Positions 36,424-47,800 of a stretch of DNA of 64,000 nt are shown here, in pieces. The stretch is taken from contig OZ022257.1 in assembly GCA_963978905.1 (NCBI GenBank), forward strand, positions 7,135,155 through 7,199,154, in the 5' to 3' direction. Both the position numbers and the translations under genes were made by a program. Below the pieces are notes generated by a model. That model had not been told where the DNA came from and did no database searches. It saw nothing but the letters and a program-made list of their open reading frames with translations. Source of the DNA: Trichostrongylus colubriformis (lineage: Eukaryota > Nematoda > Chromadorea > Rhabditida > Trichostrongylidae). The first letter of the stretch is position 1; every line of letters begins with the position of its first letter.

Positions 36424-39400
36424 ATGTCGATTGCTGTTGTTTTCCTGTTTATCGTCGCAATGGGCATGATAGAGGCACCTCCACCTGGTGAAAGAGCCGA
36501 ACAAGAAAATGTGGTTAGGCACTTAAATAATTCATGAATTCCTTTATAAATGTGGGCATTATGTGGAAGGGGAGGGGCAGATACTTCAGGCCATGCATCT
36601 AAAAATATTATATATTTCGGAAGTACAAATGAAACGTCGAGCAAGCCACTTGAGGGAGACGACATAGGAAGTGATCGTAGAGTAACGGGATGTGGATTTT
36701 ACCGGAGCAGAGGAAAACAGCTATGGAGTGATCGAGTCACTTCTCCCCTCTGCTTCCCTACAATATCCACGTAGCGTCTAAATGTGGTTTGCGTCAATAC
36801 GTGTTCTGCATACAAAAAGCTTTAATCACCTTTAAGTGTCCGAAAAATGTGATAAAAGTGCAGTAGTGATAGACAACAAACCTCCAAATTCTAAAATACA
36901 GAAAGAAGTACGTAATAGAAGTGACAACACAAAGTGCAAAAACTTCTCCCCGGCCGGGAATTGAACCCGGGTCTCGCACGTGACAGGCGCGGATACTAAC
37001 CACTATACTACCGAGGACCGACAGAGTCCATGACTGCATGGCTCATGTATGTACTTTGGAGCACTTACATCGATCCCGTGAAAACCCTCTGCAACTACAA
37101 CAGCTTTGCATTGCGGGATTTCAAAATCACTAAAGTGGAAGGAAGGTCGTATTAATTAATTATTTGCTTGGCAAATAAATAGTTGGTGCTCGTTTCTTGG
37201 ATCTCTATGGAACCGATGAGCTCTTGGAAACCGTGTTGGGGACTGCAAATTTGTTTTGCATGCTAAGCTTAACAGGTGTCCAAATGATATAACGCTAGCG
37301 GATTTGTGGTTTGTAAACACTTCAAACCCTGCTGCGATCAAAACTGTGTTGATGCAGAATAGTTGCGATCAACACAGGACACTTTGCAAATGTATAATAA
37401 GTAAGGCAACAGCATAAAGCAGAGATTCTGTAATCATTTTTGAATATTTGAATCGGGTCGCACGTATTCTGGCACATGCAACAGCGTTAAATTTCATTTA
37501 GTTATGTTGGTCACAAAACCCCATTTGTGCTACGGTAACCATTCTGTCCTTTCTAAAACTTATAACGCACCCGCGGTGCCGCTCATCGCGCGCGGCCGCG
37601 CGGAAATTCGACCTCGTGGACCCCACCCGTGATGCAAAGTGCGCAAAAGCCCGTCCTTGATGAGTGATGGAATGAAGGTCCTATTTTTCGAGTTTTTGAG
37701 AGTTTCATTTTTTTCTTTAATGCTGCGCTACCTACATAGCCCTCTCCTTCCATAATTAACAATCGATGAAAACGACCCTCATCGCTGGAACTGCCCCTAC
37801 GATCAGGATTACGTGGAGTATCCACAAATAAGCAATCGGCGAGAAACGTACTGTACTGTTTTTCTCACAGATCGAGTCTCTGCCAAGTAATATGGACCCA
37901 GTGGAGAGGCCAGTGCACCTCGACGGTGTGATATTGGAACGGGACGGTGAGCTGAACAAGGAGTTCCGTCAGGAAGTATGAATAATCAGCTAAGGCTGCT
38001 TTAATACTTTGCGACGTTGTCGGCGTCAATGCTGTAAAGTATGAACGCGGGCTAAGGCTTCTGGAAATAATTAAATCGTTCTTGTTCAGGTATTGCTGGG
38101 TGGTGGAAAACCCAGGGATTCTACAGAACTTCGTGAAATGGTGAAGAAAATGTTCTATGAGTACGAACATATTTATTTCTTAATCCATTTTTTGAAATGA
38201 GGGGGTGTAGTAGGGGCCATCGATCAAGTTTTTCTAGGTCGTTTGATTAGGTGCTTCAATGCAGTAATCCCTTACTGTAAAAACATTCACTACTGTAGGC
38301 TTACTTTTAGTTGTAACTGTAAAAGAGTCCATTCAAGGTAAGGGAGGTCTCGGTAGAGTAATGGTTTAGCACATATGCCTGGAAAGCAGTGTGAATGGGT
38401 TCAAGTTCTGTCCGAGACTAAGGCTTTTCCTCATACTCAGCATCCTTGTGAAAAAGAGTCATGATAAATAAGTAAAAAAGCTAACACGGCAATCACAGCG
38501 ATAAGATTAGCTAAGTACTTCACCCAGTAGTATGCGAAGGTGATGTTCGATGACGGAGATGCTACTTTGGTTACAGGACCGACCTCAACAATGACGGAGC
38601 ATTATCTTTGGACGAACTGAAGGCGCGAATCATTGAAAATACCCGAGCCCATATACAAGAAGCGGTTATAGAGGCACAGTCACATTTCAATATTGTAGAC
38701 ACGAATAAGGATGGACAGGTATGTAATTGTTATGATAATAAAGCTCGAGCCACCCAAAGAAGGGATGATGGAGAAAGCAGAGAGGAGGAACCTTATAAAC
38801 ATCATAGAACATCCTAATATGAGTGATGGCAAGGGACCATCCTGCTGGCCGGTATTCCTTAATGGGTACAGTGGAGAAAGCGATCGGCAATGAGGTCCCC
38901 TAAGCGCCGGCAAGATCAAACGATCCTAGCGGGCGATAGTCTTCCAAGCTAGGCTTCAGAACACGAGCGCCACCGACAATGTATGACTTCATCCTTGCAC
39001 TTGTGAGAGAGGGACAACATGCGAAGATGAGCGACAATAAGCAACAGTGAACAGCAACTGCGACATAACCTAGCGTTGAGCGATTATTGATGACGCTAGC
39101 GAATGGATTGCACCAAATCGAGTGAGGGGGTGTATCGTCATGTCAAAATTTCGCTATGCGGCGTGCGTCGCGGTGCGTGCGAGTTTGGAGTACTCATGTT
39201 TGTTGGGTTCTAAGGCCGTTTACATCGTTGATGTAGATACGACGGAAGCAACCAGGCAGTATAGAATAGGCGGATACGCAGGGACACTCAGCCACGCCCT
39301 GCCCCTGGCACCGCAAAGTATGAACGCGGCGTAAGGCAATTACCGTGTCCTATTTCCAAAATGAGCCACTGGACACGGTAATCGCTTCAACACACAATCA

Positions 39401-42400
39401 CATCACCACGCTCCTGACTCATACGCATCGCCTCACACATCGCATGCCGCGAAATTCTTCCTAACGACACACATCCGAGTTAGAGCAGTGTTACGTTTCT
39501 AAATTGACAGCTTCTAGATTTGGATTGAGAATGTGAAGGTTTGCTTCTCGATCAGTAATAGCTGGACTTGGTGAGTTTCAGGTGTCATGGACTGAATATG
39601 CACCCCATTATCTTTCCAAGGATTCACACAAAGATGGACATGATCATGAAAAGGTGAACAGCATAGGTATGGCAACTTTTCTTTTTTCTACTCAATCTTT
39701 AGCTCTGAATATTCTACATTTAATTGGTTACTGAATTGCCTTTGAAGATTCTGTTGCTGGTGCTGAACGAGTCTCATTCGGCAAAGCCGATTTGAACAGC
39801 AACGGTTTACTCGATTCTGAGGAGTGGCTGAGGTTAGTCAACCGGGCCTTTCACATTGAACCATTATTTTTCTTCACCAGTGGTTACCTTCTGCAGATTT
39901 TTCCATCCAGAACACAACAAAGATTCTTTGAAGCAAATGGCCGCAGATATTCTGCAACGATACGGTTTGTATGTACATTCATGCATGTCTCACATAGTCT
40001 TAAATAATTTCCAACTCACTAAATTTTATTACCAGATTCTGATGGCGATGGAAAAGTAACTAAACAAGAATTTGCATCCGCTCATTTATTTGATAAGGAG
40101 GACGACGAGAAAACGATCCAGAAGAGAAGAGCAGAAAGGTGATTTTTGGGGACACGATTAGGTTACTTTCTTAGATACGGTTGCGTTTGTGTTTGATGCA
40201 GAGCGGCATTGCGGTCCTAAAGACACCGGAAGGGGCCAATTCGGCAATTGGAGAAATAAGATAGTAGAGATGCTCAGCAATATAAGAGTAGAGAAAGAAA
40301 CGACATAAAACTGCGAAAAAAAACGATGAATAGGAACCCGAAAGTGTCTCTTCTCTCTTGCGCCCCTCTCTGCGTCACTAGCCGGGGTCGACTGCAGACA
40401 GGCCAAAGGCTGAATCAGCCGGCACCGATCATTTCCCGCCCCTTCCCGGCGACTCGCCCCGCACCGCTGGACGACATGGCAGTGCCGCGCGTTCTTCACA
40501 AGATCCCGGGTCACGTTTTTCGATGCGATTTTCGCCTCATATGACCTTTGCTGGGCGGAGGTGGTGTATTGACAGGTGGCGCGCACCCCACTCTCATGGT
40601 GCGGGGATCAAATCCCGCTTCAACGCCCGCCCAGGCCAACCAAGCCTTCCATCCCTCCGGGGCCAGACTCGTCTGGGAGGACAAAAGCACTGACTTGTAC
40701 ATCGGCTGGCCACCGCAAGTCATTGTATAGGCCACATCACATTCACCAGCCATCACGATTCTGAATGGAACTAGAATGTGCGGCGCATCCCACAGAAGGG
40801 ATTGATTAACGCCAAAAACTTTATCCTTTAACTTTTATGACCTCTGCTGAAGTAAAAACTTCGTTTTCAGAGAACACGTACTCCCAAGTTTCAGTTTTCA
40901 CGTACCCTACTGGTGCCTTTGAAGAGCAGCATGCGCAGGGTGTTTTTACGAAGAGCGGGTGCTGTGGGGGGAATTACAGCCCAAAAGCCGTAGCGGCTCC
41001 TCCTGCGCCATATTCAAAATAGTTGAATCACAGATATCTAGTCCGTAATGCAAGTGGTTGGAGCGCTTGATGGTCGTTTGTCCACCTCCCAACGCACAGT
41101 TCATTGGCGGTGCAACGCTTCGGCCGCTCAACTGCTATCTGTTGCTTGTGTTTGATATTTCTGTTAAAAATTGAACAAAACAGTGTGGCATTTAAGAGAG
41201 GCAGAATTCGATAAACAAATCGACGCTAACGGTGACGGAGTAGCCACTATCGACGAGATCTTTGAATACATAAATCCTGCAAACGCGAAAAGTCTTGCAG
41301 CCGAGGTGGGTGTGAAACATCTTTATGTCAGTGACAATGCTAATTACCATTCACTACCTAAGATCAAACCCGGAATATTCACCCAAAGGTATTCAAACCT
41401 CCCAAAAAATCCGAGTTTCCTATCCAAGCGCATTTGGAACCCTGCGACATGGTGCGGTAGGAGCCTATGCGGCTTCGCGCCACTCCATGGTCAAGAAGCC
41501 GCATTTCTTCGCGACCCCGCAGCGCCTTCTCCTGCACTACACTTGCTTAAAGGAATCGTCCACGGAAAATGAGTTTTTGTGTTACCCATGTATTTATGTT
41601 GCATTTGCCTAATGTTGGCCTCATGCAAAATTTCACGCGAAAAATGTGAATCTGGCTGAGATACAGCACCACAAAGTGCGGTCCCAGTGGGCGGGGCCTC
41701 CGCGTAAAAGCTTCGTACCGCGTCCGCCGTGGTCGGAGACGCATTATGGGAACAGAAGGTTACGTAAACAGTCCTACTCTCCGTTCCCAACGGCGGCGGA
41801 AGACGGGACGAGGCTTTTACACGGAGGCCCCGCCCACTGGGACCGCACTTGGTGGTGCTGTATCTCAGCCAGATTCACATTTTTTCGCGTGAAATTTTGC
41901 ATGAGGCCTACATTAGGCAAAGACAACATAAACATATGGGTAACACAAAAACTCATTTTCCGTGGACGATTCCTTTAAGCCCCAATGCCACATTCTTTTG
42001 GCACAACAACGTCAGGCGTCTGCCCCAGGCGTCACGATGCCGCTACAGTATGAAAACAAAATTTACTAAAAATGTGTAATTGGAAGAAACTAGCTGTGTT
42101 GAAACGAGTACCAGTGTTTTTGCTTGAATACGTTCCACAATGTGATTAGTGTTTGGAGGGAGGGGTTACGAGTCATCGGAAGTTCCCATGCTTGACGCCT
42201 GTTCCCACGCGCTTGACGCGTAGCCGTCTAGTGGGGGAAGCAATGGGTAAATAATCGTGGACAATGGCACGCAATAATTTCATTGACTTAGACATCAAGA
42301 GACCTGTGAAAAATCACAGCCGCGGATTTCAAACTTTAGTTACGACGTCTGATAGGCCTTGTTACACTAAAGTGCAGCGATATGCTTCACGATCCTGCGA

Positions 42401-42636
42401 TTGCAAGGTTTACCAACAGGAACTGCAAGCAAACTGCAAATTGAAGGATTAGGATAACAGCAGTCACATACGAATCCGAAGTAGCCAATATGTTTTTATA
42501 GGCCTCCGAACTGATCGACTCAATAGACAGTGATGGTGATGGAAGGCTTACACTGGACGAGTTACTGGAACAGGATCGACTCGTCGAATTCAGCCCGTTG
42601 ATCTCGGTAGCCGAGACTCTTCACGATGACCTTTGA
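36424..42636 (+). CDS. SDF4/Cab45-like six-EF-hand secretory-pathway protein
   Basis: CREC-family lumenal calcium-binding protein; SDF4/Cab45 acts in Golgi calcium-dependent cargo sorting. The 329-aa model (human SDF4 about 360) has a signal peptide (1-18) and six EF-hand loops, all with acidic residues at positions 1 and 12: 90-101, 129-140, 178-189, 215-226, 258-269, 294-305. Family signatures are AHIQEAVIEAQSHFNIVD, VSWTEY and FFHPEHNKDSL. It ends HDDL, a plausible ER-retrieval signal. Exons: 36424-36510, 37871-37975, 38090-38160, 38577-38718, 39582-39666, 39748-39832, 39897-39964, 40036-40138, 41197-41305, 42502-42636; all phases agree. Exon 1 is the least certain because intron 1 is 1.36 kb. 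Introns carry a tRNA, two hairpin MITEs, a SINE and a TTAA element. Expected C. elegans counterpart: C56C10.9 (from memory). Confidence 0.92.
36946..37017 (-). tRNA. tRNA-Asp (anticodon GTC)
   Basis: Read on the minus strand, the 72-nt sequence starts TCCTCGG and ends CCGGGGA plus discriminator G, giving a 7-bp acceptor stem. It has the box-A-like TAGTATAGTGGTTAGTAT, an anticodon loop with CTGTCAC (GTC), and a canonical T arm CCGGG-TTCAATT-CCCGG. No intron or 3' CCA is encoded. It lies antisense in intron 1 of the SDF4-like gene. It looks intact and functional. Confidence 0.95.
37994..38052. mobile_element. Harbinger-like hairpin MITE, copy 4 (short)
   Basis: A 59-bp copy: GGCTGCTTTAATACTTTGCG to GTATGAACGCGGGC, flanked by TAA at 37991-37993 and 38053-38055. 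It occupies most of the 114-nt intron 2 of the SDF4-like gene without disturbing the splice sites. Confidence 0.75.
38347..38418 (+). pseudogene. tRNA-like relic
   Basis: A 72-nt segment whose ends GTCTCGG and CCGAGAC pair perfectly as an acceptor stem, with a box-B-like GGGTTCAAGTTC near the 3' side. The anticodon and T stems are poorly paired and the apparent loop CTGGAAA does not fit a proper isotype. It is best read as a decayed tRNA or the head of a tRNA-derived SINE, in intron 3 of the SDF4-like gene. Confidence 0.4.
39214..39331. mobile_element. Harbinger-like hairpin MITE, copy 5 (diverged)
   Basis: Starts GGCCGTTTACATCG and ends CGCAAAGTATGAACGCGGCG, flanked by TAA at 39211-39213 and 39332-39334. 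The right terminus matches the family; the left is more diverged. It lies in intron 4 of the SDF4-like gene. Confidence 0.65.
40553..40735 (+). mobile_element. tRNA-derived SINE
   Basis: The head resembles a tRNA: GGGCGG start, a GCACC/GGTGC stem, and a T-arm-like GCGGG-GATCAAAT-CCCGC at 40601-40618 that contains a box-B motif. It continues into a body containing CATCCCTCCGGGG, GTCTGGGAGGACAAAAGCAC and CGCAAGTCATTGTATAGGCC. I recall this body as a dispersed repeat in strongylid nematodes, but cannot verify it here. It lies in intron 8 of the SDF4-like gene. Confidence 0.6.
41551..41974. mobile_element. TTAA-flanked hairpin MITE, copy 1
   Basis: A 424-bp foldback. The left end AGGAATCGTCCACGGAAAAT mirrors the right end, and TTAA flanks both sides (41547-41550, 41975-41978), a piggyBac-like target duplication. 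Arms of about 190 bp include TTTCACGCGAAAAATGTGAA and GCGGGGCCTCCG. Non-coding. It lies in intron 9 of the SDF4-like gene. Confidence 0.85.
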
Positions 42637-44826
42637 AGGCATCATTTTACCCTACCGTAAACTATACCTCATCTTATGCATCATTATTCAAATTCTTCAC
42701 TCATTCATCTACCTACCCGTGGTGCTATTATGACAAAAACCGAAGTGCCATAGCTATGAAACTTTCTAGATTAAACGATGCTCAAAGTTAATTGCATTTC
42801 ATAAGGTATCATGTCATTCAAAAAAGGCTTGTGTGTACGGTCACTGTAGTACATATCGGTCCCTCATCACATCACGCAGCGACCGCACGCGCTCTTGTAG
42901 AAATCCTAGTCCATTTGGCCGGAATATTGAATAACGGGATATGCTCTTGCCCTTTTATGCTCATCAGCTCTGTGAATCGATATGGCGTTTTCATATTGCC
43001 TCGTGCTCATATCATATAAATTAGGTGATTTTTTTTCTATGATTTGATTTCTGTTGAGTAAAAATGCTTACATAGGCTGGCATAATGATTTACAAGATGT
43101 TCAATACATTTTTTTCCAGAACTGATCGTAATATAGAAATATGTATATATTGTGCCTTGGCATTTTAGCCGTTCATTACATAGACGACAACGATCATCTG
43201 ATCGTCGCTTAAGGACCGAACTTCCTGCGACGAATCTGGCTCATATGCACCGCGTCGCAAACCGTTACAAAATATTGGGTCATTCAATAAAGTGTCATTT
43301 TTTTCAAGCAAAAATTTTTGCCATAAAATCACAAGTTTTTGCAGCATATCGTATATCATTCGGAAGAAAATTTTCTGCCCTACAAAATGACATGTTCAGT
43401 TTTCGAGTATGTTAGAATGGCGCCGACATTTAGCCTGGCGAAGAGGTAGGTCCAGCAGACAAAATTGGCCAAACCGGCAATCAATTAAAACACTATATTT
43501 TACTTGAGAAAAACTAACCAATCATGTGTTCCGTACTTAGCCCCGACCTCTCCTGCAAGTTACACCAGTCAGTTGCTCAAAAAGTCACGCCGCTCTTTTC
43601 CACGTTTAGTTTTTTCGCCACAACTCGGTGATTTTAGACAATTTCTTCGAACCAAGGCAAGAGAAGTTTCCCAACCAATCAGTTGATAGAGTGGTGAAAT
43701 GTTGAGAGCAGTTGTGGGTAGGACTAGGGAAACACCACTGACCGGATTCCTAAACTTTCCCACGGGAAAAATAGATTGTAAAAAATGTCAACTGGACCCC
43801 TATCCCATGGTATTAAAACTCAATCTGGATCGCAGCCAAGACAAACTGGGAAGATGTTTTTGATATAGCAAAAAACGTTCTCAGAAGTGGTTCACAGAAC
43901 AACTCCAAGAAAGGAGTTTGCAAGAAAAAATTTTATTCTGAATAAGTGTGGGTGCTTTCGAAAAAAAAAAAAGATTTTAGAAAAAGAACGACACGACTTC
44001 TTGACCAACTACATAAATATTGGAAATTGTAGAAAGGGTCAGGACTAAATACGCGACACATGACTGGTTAGTTTGCCTCAAGTGAAATATAGTTTCAATT
44101 GATTGCCGGTTTGGCCAATTTTTGTCGGCTGGACCTACCTCTTCGCCAGCCTAAATGTCGGCCCCATTCAAACGAACTCAGAAATTGAACATGTCATTTT
44201 GTAGAGCAGGGAAAACTCTTTCGAACGATATATGACATGCTGCAAAAACTCGTAATTTCATAGGAAAAATTTGTGCTCGAAAAAAAAACACTACTTATGG
44301 AATGACCCAATAATATCCTAACGATACACACTTAATGTGGGGCTTCATCATCGGTTGCAAAATATTGCTAACCTTGTGGCGGGATTTTCTATCAGGTAAT
44401 ACGTACATTTATAAAAGAATTGAACATGCTATTGAAGGAAAATTGACTGAAACGAAGATATTAACACTACGAGGACATCACGACATTAATGTTGGGGTCT
44501 ATGAAATCAAACGATCTCGGTGGCAAGGAACCCAAATCGACGAGCCAAGTGCCGTTAAGCTAGACTGGAAAATAGAAAGAAGTGAGCTAATCAGGTGCTT
44601 TTGAACAGATCAAAAGAAAGAAAATACAAAGACAATGCACATCGTGTGCTTGTTGAATACTTAATGCTCTATTTACCTAGAAAATACATGATCTGAATAA
44701 TGGACAAAAAACATTCAAGCGACCGGAGAATACAGCAAGACATAAAACCTCGCATGCGCTGTGAAACGAAAATAATCGTGCAGAATGAAGTGGAAAAAAT
44801 GTATGGTTACAGGAACGCATTTCACC
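42637..44826. other. Spacer between convergent SDF4-like and CHMP4 genes
   Basis: About 2.2 kb between two tail-to-tail genes. Nearly half is the TA-flanked element at 43275-44310. Neither flank shows coding sequence; the left part is presumably the 3' UTR of the SDF4-like gene. Confidence 0.6.
43275..44310. mobile_element. TA-flanked mariner-type element with long inverted repeats
   Basis: Starts TTGGGTCATTCAATAAAGTG and ends ACTTATGGAATGACCCAA, with TA at 43273-43274 and 44311-44312. Imperfect inverted arms of roughly 200-240 bp include AATTGGCCAAACCGGCAATC. The 1,036-bp length is near an autonomous mariner, but the centre has stops in all frames and no DDE/DDD-like motif was seen. Confidence 0.8.
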
Positions 44827-47800
44827 TTAAGCATTGGCCCACATCTCAAGATCCTCAAGATCCTTGTCATGGTCAACCTTGGCAGGTTTCGCTTTGCTAC
44901 TCGCAGGAAGGTCAGTGGAAGGCGCGTCGGGCAGTACAACAGGCGTTGGCTGGACGTCCAGTAACTGTTTATCCAGTTCCTCCTGAAACACCCAATTCAG
45001 CATATTTGAAAATTCTATATTCTCCATTTTGTAATTCCTCATAGAGCGCTAGTAAAGCACATACCTGCTCAAGTTGCTCAAGTTCCCTCAGAAGTTCCTC
45101 ATCATCGATTGCTCTGTCGAAGCCAACAGGATTTGAAATTGCTTCAGCGATTTCATTGGCGACCTCTTGCTGCTCAGCTATGTCTTCCATAAGGTCGTGT
45201 ACCTAGAAGGAACTGCAAGATGTGAGCGTAAACAGATCCAAATCAAGTTAGAATGTGGTTCACGAGGTCGAAGGAAACTGAGCCTGACAAATCTGGCATC
45301 TTACCTGATCAATATCCATGTTGTTGTGAGCCGCCTTCAGCGCTTTACTTGCACCACCCATGACTTGTAAGACTTCTGCATTAGTAGAAGCATTCTCCAA
45401 AGCTTCCCTCTTAAATGAACAAATAAGTACCAAGAAATCTATAAGCAATTTACAACAGTGGGAAATTTTCACTGAAAAGAAGCCTTATACAACCCTCGTG
45501 TCGGGCTAGAGATGGCGGCACCGATGGCTCTATGATTCTTAATACGGTCCATGGTGAGAAAAACCACCAAAAGCTGTTGAAAGACGTCTCATCGAAGTAT
45601 GCAGATATGCTCTTCGAAACCCTTGACCCCCTCTCTACTTGGAACAGAATTACTCGGATAAGGGTGAAGGTTTACATGCGCTCTGTTTTTGCGATTTCTT
45701 GGCGTATGTCAAGATCCAAAGCGAAAACATGGCGAATACAAAAGCTCATGAAACATATCTTTCCATCCCGCAGCTACTAGAACTCACCCCACAGCGACTG
45801 GAAATTACTATAGCAGCCGCAGGTAGGTCACCCGCTCTACTACCCTTCTCACCAAAGCAAGAGGTTCAATTCACTTAGGGATCTTCGAAAATAACGAGTT
45901 TGTTGGAACACCTGAATCTCTATTTCGAAGGCTTGTAAAAGAAGACGAAGGATGGAAAGTAGCACGGAAATTAGTTACTTATAAACGCACCTGAAATTCG
46001 ATAGTTTGCAAAACTCCATCAATGTGATTAAGTTGTTTTTCGAACTGTTTCTTCCTTCCAAGGGCATGCAATGCGAGCCGCTTATTCTTTGTGCCATGTT
46101 TTACAGCAGTTGCCACTTCCTGAAAGCAATGCACATTACGAGTTCGACACACATAAAAAGAAAATACCCAGAGAGCCAGGGATACCGGAAAATTATTTCG
46201 CTCTCATTTTCTCATTTAGACAGGCAATCACAACTCTTATCTATTTATAGTTGTGTGAAGTTTCTATCCACTACCCTCAAATTTGCTTGCTGTCAATCAA
46301 CCGGCGAGCTCATCGAACTTTAATCAAAAAAATTTTCATCTACTGTAAAGGGTAAGACCAGCAGCAATAAGCAAGCCAGCAGTAAACAGCCTATGACACT
46401 GTAAAAATGCAGTCTAACGGTGCACCATTACAAATGTTCTCTTACCATTCCAACACGGAGCCACGTAATGAACCAACAACGCATGAAAAGCACCGCAATT
46501 TGTCACCGAGTTGTCACCGCACTATCCCATCCAATGCAATAAGGCAACACAGTAAACCCGACCATGACACAAGAAATTGTCGTCCACCTGACAGCAGCGA
46601 CTCTACATAACACCAATTTTGTTGCCTACAGAGTTTAGCTGCCACAAGGTAACTTTGACATTCGCTATAAAGTTAAAAAATGCTGAACCAAATAACATTC
46701 AAAGACACGAGTAAAATTTTATCCAATTGTCCAAGTCAAGCTTAGCTCAAAGCTTTCCAGCAAGACTTCTCCTCATGCGTGTCTATGAAACCAATGACAC
46801 CAGATGGCGTGCCACGATGTAAAATGCTGCTCCTGCTGAATGACAGGCAGTCGGGCGATTGATCAACGCGCCGCTCTATATCTAACAAGAGGGGGTGAGT
46901 GATGACTCAGCAGGACTAGATGGAAGACCAGATTATTTTGTTTGTGTCGACGGAACAAGCAAATAATATATGGTTATGGGAACAGAAACGATAACTATCT
47001 AACCTAAAAAACTCCGGTTATCAGTTATGATTAAGCTATATGACAGAATAAAGTAAGATTCATTAAGTAATCTGTCGCCTTCCTGTGCCTATGACATATG
47101 GCGTCAAAAACAAAAACTGTATTCTCCATATCAAAGAATTTTGACATCACCCCTCCATATTGTGCTGATGGCTAAGAAACTTCGCAGTCGAACATTGATC
47201 CCAACCTCACATCCATTGATTTAAACGCAGCGCAAGTACAAATTGAGATCAATCGCAGCTCGCGTCTTCGTTCTGTTTGCCATAGTGGTACTCAAACACA
47301 GCCACATAGCGCATGAGTTGGACCATCCGACAGCCCAATTTCCAAACAAAATGATTTCGTAAGAATTACAGCCTTACTTCTGTAACATCGCTCAATAGAC
47401 TACCAGTGGAGAATACAACGAGCTAATTCTAGTACGCTCTTGCAATAATAAATACAATCTTATCAATGCAAGTTGACTTTTCAACGTCTGAGACTTTGTT
47501 CCTGGCTTATGCTATTCGAACAACAACTCTCAGTGATGACAATACCACAAACGACTCTATGTGGAAATGCGCTCTGCCCAACCATCAAGAGTCCAAGGAA
47601 TTCCAGTATGGATGAATAAATGAACAGCAAAATACCATTATCAATTCTTTACCTAACCATGACATCGTTGGAGGCTATTTTATTACATCCGAATGCCTGT
47701 CTTATCGTGAGTTCTATACCAATGATATCCAACATTGAGTCAAACACAGCCTTCAACATCACTGGCAAAAACTGAATAACCAGAGTTTCTTGATGAAATT

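Noticed and set aside
36794..37039. 81-codon minus-strand frame
   Set aside because: It runs through the tRNA-Asp gene; its HVRDPGSIPGRG-like segment is translated tRNA sequence.
40511..40764. Frames of 60-81 codons on both strands
   Set aside because: They overlap the tRNA-derived SINE; composition follows the repeat, not a protein family.
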